From Smittium culicis (taxonomy: Eukaryota > Kickxellomycota > Harpellomycetes > Harpellales > Legeriomycetaceae), in the NCBI GenBank assembly GCA_001970855.1, contig LSSN01000055.1, positions 1 to 13,391 of the forward strand: a stretch of 13,391 nucleotides of DNA, written 5' to 3'. The stretch's first letter is position 1, and every line of letters begins with the position of its first letter. Shown here in pieces: positions 8,695 to 13,391 of the stretch. A program made the position numbers and the translations under genes. Below the pieces are notes generated by a model. The model was given only the letters and a program-made list of their open reading frames with translations, was not told the DNA's origin and searched no databases.

Positions 8695-9762
8695 ATGGAC
8701 CAACAACAAAACCAACCCCAGGAGAATACTATGTCATCAGAACAGGAGTATATCTAGAATCAGATCAGAATCCAGGTCCAAGCTCAAGTTCAAGCCCAGA
8801 TCCAAGCATAAATTCAAGGACAAGCAGAAGTACAAGCTCAGGCACAGGCCCAAGCTCAAATACAGGCACAAGCCCTAGCACAATCCAATGCAGAGGAACA
8901 AGCCAGAATTCAGGCCCAAATACTAGAGAGACAATTCAGTCAGAACCCCTTCAGAGCAGCGACTCCTAGCCTGACTAATAATATCAAACTCCCAGACGCT
9001 ATAAAATTCGATGAAACCGTATCCGAATACCAATAATTTCTGAAGAATATGAGTATATTCTTCTACTCTAGCCCAGAACTATTCGCTGAAGACAAAAGCA
9101 AGATATTGTATATAGGAACCCATCTCCTTGGAACTGCCTCTGATTGGTTCGGAACACTGGTACTTCAACAAGCCCCATGCCTCCAAAACTACGAAGCCTT
9201 TATCACAGAATTTGGGAACAATTTCTCAGACCCCAGCCACAGTATCAAAGTTCGAGGATTAATAAGAAAATGCAAACAAGGACCCAGATTCGTAATAGCA
9301 TTCGCTACCGAGTTTCGATCACTTGCACGAGATAGCGGATTTGACAACACCGCTCTGGTTGACCAATTCCTTCGCGGACTAAGCCCAAAGATCATGCAAT
9401 ATTTGATGGTGACAGATTTACCTGATTCCCTGGAAGATACAATCAAAATCTCGGTCAGAGTAGACAACCGAATCTACACAGTTGACCAGATTAATGGAGA
9501 TCAAATGTTTGAAAGAAGCCGTAATCCGTTTGCTAGACAGGCCCCGGTAAATCATCCCACCAGCGAAGAGTCTAGCCATCCAGGTAAAACCATATATATG
9601 GAGATCGATGCCCTAACTTCAAAACCTAGAGTGCCTCTCACCGAAAAAGAAAAAACAAGGCGGTACGAATTAGGCCTATGCCTCTACTGTGGAGGAAACG
9701 GTCACATCGCGTAGAAGTGTCGCCGGAAGAAGTTTTCGGGAAAAGCCAACACTCAACAGTAG
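8695..9762 (+). pseudogene. gag: gag of the Ty3/gypsy element, broken by four in-frame stops
   Basis: One frame runs from ATG 8695 to the probable natural stop TAG at 9760-9762 (355 codons before it). It is interrupted by TAG 8755-8757, TAA 8809-8811, TAA 9034-9036 and TAG 9712-9714. There is no frame shift between the breaks. The first part, after about 20 residues, is a Gln/Ala-rich repeat region (8758-8910). The capsid-like part follows (about 9000-9480), with the LLGTASDWF signature typical of Ty3/gypsy capsids. Near the end is a CCHC zinc knuckle, with Cys codons at 9679, 9688 and 9718 and His at 9700; the fourth stop lies inside it, two codons before the last Cys. Only 9049-9711 stays open as a longer piece, with an internal ATG. 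The gene would make the particle shell and bind RNA; in this copy a full-length product would need read-through of all four stops. Confidence 0.85.
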
Positions 9763-12700
9763 ACCGAAAGTTACCGTTGAGTGGAGATTATAGTTTTAGA
9801 TATACGAAAAACAATTTTTTTAATCGTTTTATTTTTGAAATAAAAGTATATTCTAATATCTTAAAATCTTTCGTTAGCACAATTTGCCTAGTAGATTCAG
9901 GAGCAAGTGAAAACTTTGTGGATATAAACTTTGCTAAAAAACATTTTAGTGAACCCGATAAAACCGAATTCTTTATTCAAGTCGAAACCATAGATGGAAA
10001 ACCACTTTCAGACGACCCAATATCGAGCAAATATACAAAAATATATACGATATTCGACAGAATATACAACAGCGCGATCGACTTGTATTCAATAAACTCC
10101 CCAACAACACCTATAATACTTGGACTTTCATGGCTACAGAAACACAACCCAGACATAGACTGGAAAACTAGAATGCTCAGATTTAATAACAACCCATTCA
10201 CAAAAATATCTACAATAAACGCCATATACGAGACGCCATCAGATACAACACCCAAGGCAACAGATACTGTAACAGGAACCGAATCCGAAACCGAAGCCGA
10301 AGATGAACCGATTTCTGGACTGACTTATGCGTACAGTGACCTGAGAAGCGTCTTCAGCAAAAAATCCGCCGAAAAATTACCGCCTCATAGAGCTTACGAC
10401 TGCCCTATTGATCTAATCTCTGATTCAAAACCAACATGGGGACCTATATATTCGCTCTCGCCAATGGAACTCGATGCGTTAAAAAAGTATATCGACGAAA
10501 ATCTGAAAAGCGGATTCATCCGACCTTCAAAATCACCCGCCGGTTCTCCGATTATGTTCACTAGTAAAAAAGATGGAGACTTGCGACTTTGTGTGGACTA
10601 CAGGAAACTCAACGATATTACAATCAAAAACCGTCACCCACTCCCAAGAATTGACGATTCATTTGATCGTCTTAGCAAAGCCAAAATATTCACCAAACTA
10701 GATCTCAGAGGCGCGTACAACTTAGTACGAATAAAACCCGGCGATGAATGGAAAACGGCATTCAGATGTCGATACGGCCACTTCGAGTACCAGGTAATGC
10801 CTTTCGGACTTACCAATGCACCGGCCACCTTCCAACACTTCATCAATGACGTACTCAGAGAAGTATTAGACGACTATGCTATAGCATATTTAGACGACAT
10901 TCTAATATACTCTAATTCAGCCGAAGAACATAAAGAGCACGTCAGATCTGTACTCAAAAAACTACAAGAAAATCACCTATACTGTAAACTCGAAAAATGC
11001 AAGTTCAATGTAACCGAGGTCGATTTCCTAGGACACGTAGTATCCGACACCGGGATTAAAACCGACCCCACCAAAATAAATGACATCAAGGAATGGAAGG
11101 TCCCATCCTCAGCAAAAGACATACAGATATTCTTAGGCTTCGTTAATTATTACAGGAAATTTATTCCGAATCTCTCGATGATCGCCCTACCCCTTACTGA
11201 ATTAACCAAGAAGGATAAGAAATTCACCTGGACGCAATTTTGCGAAAATGCTTTCAAGAAACTAGTAGACTCTCTGGTCAACTCACCAGTACTAAGATAC
11301 GCAGATCCTAACCAGAAATACATAGTAGAAACCGACGCATCCTACTTTGCTATGGGGGATATAATATCACAAGCAGACCCTGACGGCGACCTCCAACCGA
11401 TTGCATACCTAACAAAGAAATTCACAAGTGCAGAGATCAACTACGATGTCCACGACAAGGAACTTCTTGCAATTGTAACCACATTAAAAGAATGGAGACA
11501 CTACTTAGAAGGATCAAAATTTGAGTTCACCGTTTTATTAGACCATAAAAATCTCGAATACTTTAAGACTGCGAAAACTTTGAATAGGCGGCACGCAAGA
11601 TGGTCCCAAGAATTCTCATGGTTTAACTTTAAAATTGAATATAGATCTGGAAACCTCGGTGGGAAACCGGACGCACTGTCTCGAAGACCGGAATTCAAAG
11701 ATAAAACACCAATAACATATAACATATTAAGACCCTGCCATTTCCTTAGCACCATTATAGCAAGCAGAATTTCGAACAATCGATTAGCAACTGAAACTCG
11801 ATCCGACCCTTACGCGATAAAAATAACTAATAAACCAAAAACTGACCAAAAAATTAAATCAGATAACGGATTAATATATAACGATAACAGAATATACATC
11901 CCAGAAAAACTCAGACCCGATCTAATGATTTCTTGCCACGACTCACAATTAGCCGGTCACCCAGGTATAGCAAAGACGATGGATCTGGTAAAGAGAGAGT
12001 ATTGGTTCCCAGGAATGTTCAAATACATCAATAATTATATAAAGTCGTGCCAAGTCTGCTGCAAAACCAAATCCAGAAAGCATAAAAAACATGAACTTCT
12101 GCAACCATTGCCTGCATCAAACAAACCATGGAGCATTATCAGCCTCGATTTTATAGTCGAGCTACCTAAATCAAATGAATACACAACTGTACTGTTAGTG
12201 GTAGATCGATTTAAAAAGATTGCAAAATTCATCCCATTAAGAAAATTACCGGATTCTAAACAAAAAATTGACTTGTTGCTCAAAAATGTGTTTTCTCAAT
12301 ATGGCTTCCCCACCGAAATAATCTCGGATCGAGGAACCCAATTCACAGCAAAATTCTACCGCAGATTTATGAAAGTTTTCAAAATAAAAGTAAAGATGTC
12401 CTCAAGTTTCCACCCAGAAACCGACGGGCAAACTGAGAAAATAAACCAAATTCTCGAACAGTATCTTCGATGCTACGTGAATTACCAGCAGTCCGACTGG
12501 CACGATCTGATTAAGCTCGCTGAATTTTCATATAATAACGCAAAGCACACATCTACAAAGTACACACCATTCTTTGCGCTCATGGGACACCATCCTAGAT
12601 TCACAGCTGCATACAACTTTTCATCATCAGTACCGGATGCCGAGTCTATAATTATCGAATTGAAAACTACCCACAGTCACCTCACAAAAAATCTTAACCA

Positions 12701-13331
12701 TGCGATCACAAATTATAAAAACTCAGCAGATAAAAACAGAAAAGACAGTCCGGATTTTCAAATAGGCGATAAGGTATGGCTTAATTCCAGGAACATCAAA
12801 ACCCATCGACCGAGCAAAAAGCTGGACTATAGATTCGTAGGACCGTTCAAAATAATAGGTAAAATTAATAATGTCGCATATAAATTAGATCTTCCGGAAT
12901 CCATGAGGATACATCCAGTATTTCACGTATCCCTCCTCAAAAAACATCACGAAAATACCATAGTAGGTCGACAAGAAGATCAAGAATCAAGATACGAAAC
13001 TGGGGCTCAAGAATATACTGTAGAAAGAATTCTCGACTCTAGATTTCACTATGGAAGACTTCAATACCTAGTCATTTACCAAGGTTCTTCAAGTTACGAC
13101 CGCTCATGGGAATACTCGGATAAAATCACTCAGAATAGTATCAAATCCCAGTTCCACTCACAGTTTCCATTTAAACCGAGCCCAAAAAGTATACCCCCAC
13201 CAAGGAAAAAGAAATCCAAATCACCCTTTCCGATTCAGCGAATCCGTCTCAAATTCAACCCAGTTCCGCCCACCGCTGGTGGGTCCTCCCGGAGTCGCAG
13301 AAGCGACGAAGGGAGGGTGGGGCCCCCCTAA
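9678..13331 (+). CDS. pol: Pol polyprotein of the Ty3/gypsy element (protease, RT, RNase H, integrase, chromodomain)
   Basis: The frame is uninterrupted for 1217 codons counted from the ATG at 9678. That ATG lies inside gag and is probably not the true start; translation more likely enters by a -1 shift at 9738-9744. Domains in order: aspartic protease with LVDSGAS (Asp residue 73); RT with LDLRGAYNL and YLDD (first Asp residue 406); RNase H with ETDAS (Asp 553), DKELLAIV, and GKPDALSRR; integrase with an HHCC finger (first His 754; CQVCC pair), then the catalytic triad Asp 824, Asp 884, Glu 920 (35 residues between the last two) and a GPFKI/HPVFHVSLLK C-terminal part; chromodomain from about 1112 (EYTVERILDSR...YLVIYQGS...SWEYSDKI). 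All catalytic residues checked are present. The last 21 or so residues come from an unusually GC-rich stretch. Confidence 0.94.
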   Translation: MPLLWRKRSHRVEVSPEEVFGKSQHSTVDRKLPLSGDYSFRYTKNNFFNRFIFEIKVYSNILKSFVSTICLVDSGASENFVDINFAKKHFSEPDKTEFFIQVETIDGKPLSDDPISSKYTKIYTIFDRIYNSAIDLYSINSPTTPIILGLSWLQKHNPDIDWKTRMLRFNNNPFTKISTINAIYETPSDTTPKATDTVTGTESETEAEDEPISGLTYAYSDLRSVFSKKSAEKLPPHRAYDCPIDLISDSKPTWGPIYSLSPMELDALKKYIDENLKSGFIRPSKSPAGSPIMFTSKKDGDLRLCVDYRKLNDITIKNRHPLPRIDDSFDRLSKAKIFTKLDLRGAYNLVRIKPGDEWKTAFRCRYGHFEYQVMPFGLTNAPATFQHFINDVLREVLDDYAIAYLDDILIYSNSAEEHKEHVRSVLKKLQENHLYCKLEKCKFNVTEVDFLGHVVSDTGIKTDPTKINDIKEWKVPSSAKDIQIFLGFVNYYRKFIPNLSMIALPLTELTKKDKKFTWTQFCENAFKKLVDSLVNSPVLRYADPNQKYIVETDASYFAMGDIISQADPDGDLQPIAYLTKKFTSAEINYDVHDKELLAIVTTLKEWRHYLEGSKFEFTVLLDHKNLEYFKTAKTLNRRHARWSQEFSWFNFKIEYRSGNLGGKPDALSRRPEFKDKTPITYNILRPCHFLSTIIASRISNNRLATETRSDPYAIKITNKPKTDQKIKSDNGLIYNDNRIYIPEKLRPDLMISCHDSQLAGHPGIAKTMDLVKREYWFPGMFKYINNYIKSCQVCCKTKSRKHKKHELLQPLPASNKPWSIISLDFIVELPKSNEYTTVLLVVDRFKKIAKFIPLRKLPDSKQKIDLLLKNVFSQYGFPTEIISDRGTQFTAKFYRRFMKVFKIKVKMSSSFHPETDGQTEKINQILEQYLRCYVNYQQSDWHDLIKLAEFSYNNAKHTSTKYTPFFALMGHHPRFTAAYNFSSSVPDAESIIIELKTTHSHLTKNLNHAITNYKNSADKNRKDSPDFQIGDKVWLNSRNIKTHRPSKKLDYRFVGPFKIIGKINNVAYKLDLPESMRIHPVFHVSLLKKHHENTIVGRQEDQESRYETGAQEYTVERILDSRFHYGRLQYLVIYQGSSSYDRSWEYSDKITQNSIKSQFHSQFPFKPSPKSIPPPRKKKSKSPFPIQRIRLKFNPVPPTAGGSSRSRRSDEGRVGPP
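9738..9783 (+). promoter_or_regulatory. Predicted -1 ribosomal frameshift signal between gag and pol
   Basis: In gag phase the sequence reads TCG GGA AAA, so G GGA AAA at 9738-9744 fits the X XXY YYZ slippery pattern. A 5-base spacer (9745-9749) is followed by an 8-base-pair perfect stem, CACTCAAC (9750-9757) with GTTGAGTG (9776-9783), which can be extended past one mismatch by GTA/TAC (9759-9761 with 9772-9774). The gag stop at 9760 lies in this structure. Slipping back one base at the heptamer enters the pol frame exactly. It sits just after the zinc knuckle, where gag-pol junctions usually lie. A pseudoknot partner was not found by eye. Confidence 0.7.
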
Positions 13332-13344
13332 GCCGCACAGCGGC
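13269..13344 (+). repeat. Cluster of three GC-rich hairpins at the end of pol
   Basis: Hairpin 1: CCCACC (13269-13274) with GGTGGG (13278-13283), 3-base loop. Hairpin 2: CCTCCC (13285-13290) with GGGAGG (13311-13316), enclosing GTCGC (13294-13298) with GCGAC (13303-13307) and a 4-base loop. Hairpin 3: GCCGC (13332-13336) with GCGGC (13340-13344), 3-base loop. All are perfect in their paired parts. The composition is unlike the rest of the element. Confidence 0.6.
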
Positions 13345-13346
13345 GC

Positions 13347-13391
13347 AGGGAGGGAGGGAGGGGTGGGGCGGGGGGGGGGGGGGGGGGGGGG
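13347..13391 (+). other. Purine tract with G-quadruplex pattern, ending in 22 G
   Basis: GGGAGGGAGGGAGGGG and the following G blocks lie just after the pol stop, where the polypurine tract that primes plus-strand DNA synthesis should be, directly before the 3' LTR. The four or more G runs with one-base spacers fit the G-quadruplex pattern. The final run (13370-13391) contains no A and may be partly a sequencing or assembly artefact. No LTR start (TGTCA) is seen before the window ends. Confidence 0.5.

Larger units (their letters stand above)
8295..13391 (+). mobile_element. Ty3/gypsy LTR retrotransposon with chromodomain, 3' LTR outside the window
   Basis: Order of parts: 5' LTR (8295-8561), primer site (8564-8576), leader with a T15 tract (8581-8595), gag (8695-9762), pol in the -1 frame (to 13331) with protease, reverse transcriptase, RNase H, integrase and chromodomain, then a purine-rich tract. 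RT before integrase marks it as Ty3/gypsy (Metaviridae type) rather than Ty1/copia; integrase with a C-terminal chromodomain marks a chromovirus. The sequence stops in the purine tract, so the 3' LTR, the target-site duplication and the insertion age cannot be read. Gag carries four premature in-frame stops, so this copy is probably not autonomous. Confidence 0.93.

Noticed and set aside
9049..9714. The 221-codon capsid piece as an independent intact gene
   Set aside because: It starts at an internal Met inside the capsid homology region and ends inside the zinc knuckle, with homologous gag sequence continuing on both sides; it is a segment of the broken gag.
8695..9762. Reassigned genetic code with TAA/TAG read as Gln
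   Set aside because: Pol encodes Gln only with CAA/CAG over 1217 codons and has no internal TAR. The SYLF-SH3 gene ends at TAA precisely after a complete SH3 domain, and the sister gene and pol also end at TAA. Breaks confined to gag fit mutation better.
1..13391. tRNA, rRNA, CRISPR or bacterial operon features
   Set aside because: No B-box-like GGTTCGAATCC match, rRNA core or regular repeat-spacer array was seen on either strand, and the spliced genes show a eukaryotic genome.

Overview
The window looks like nuclear DNA of an AT-rich eukaryote, most likely a fungus. The evidence is two intron-containing genes of the Ysc84/Lsb3 (SYLF) family, short introns of about 77-129 bases with GT...AG ends, a Ty3/gypsy retrotransposon with a chromodomain, and a LINE-type reverse transcriptase fragment. 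An early-diverging fungus (for example a Harpellales-like gut fungus) would fit the base composition and element mix, but that is a weak inference. The left edge cuts an open LINE frame and the right edge is a run of 22 G at a retrotransposon end, so this may be a whole small contig bounded by repeats.

Layout. 1-798: 3'-truncated LINE reverse transcriptase, clearly richer in GC than its surroundings. 799-2126: very AT-rich DNA with no recognisable gene. 2127-3785 (minus): six-exon gene for a 380-residue SYLF plus SH3 protein, including a 14-base microexon. 3786-5404: AT-rich spacer between two divergent genes. 5405-6590 (plus): four-exon gene for a 305-residue SYLF protein that has no SH3 domain and instead ends in a proline-rich tail matching an SH3 ligand. 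6591-8294: very AT-rich, nothing recognised. 8295-13391: a nearly complete Ty3/gypsy chromovirus-type element with 5' LTR, primer site, gag, pol and purine tract; the 3' LTR is outside the window.

How the parts fit. The two SYLF genes are head-to-head paralogues that share three intron positions. The long form could act in actin and membrane work at endocytic sites; the short form could be a partner or competitor through its tail. In the retroelement, the 5' end of the predicted transcript (about 8458-8470) is perfectly complementary over 13 bases to the primer site just after the LTR, as in Tf1-type self-priming. Gag and Pol lie in different frames (Pol is -1), and a G GGA AAA slippery heptamer, a 5-base spacer and a strong stem-loop sit at the overlap, a convincing -1 frameshift signal. 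This copy carries four in-frame TAA/TAG codons in gag while pol is open for 1217 codons, so it is probably unable to move by itself.
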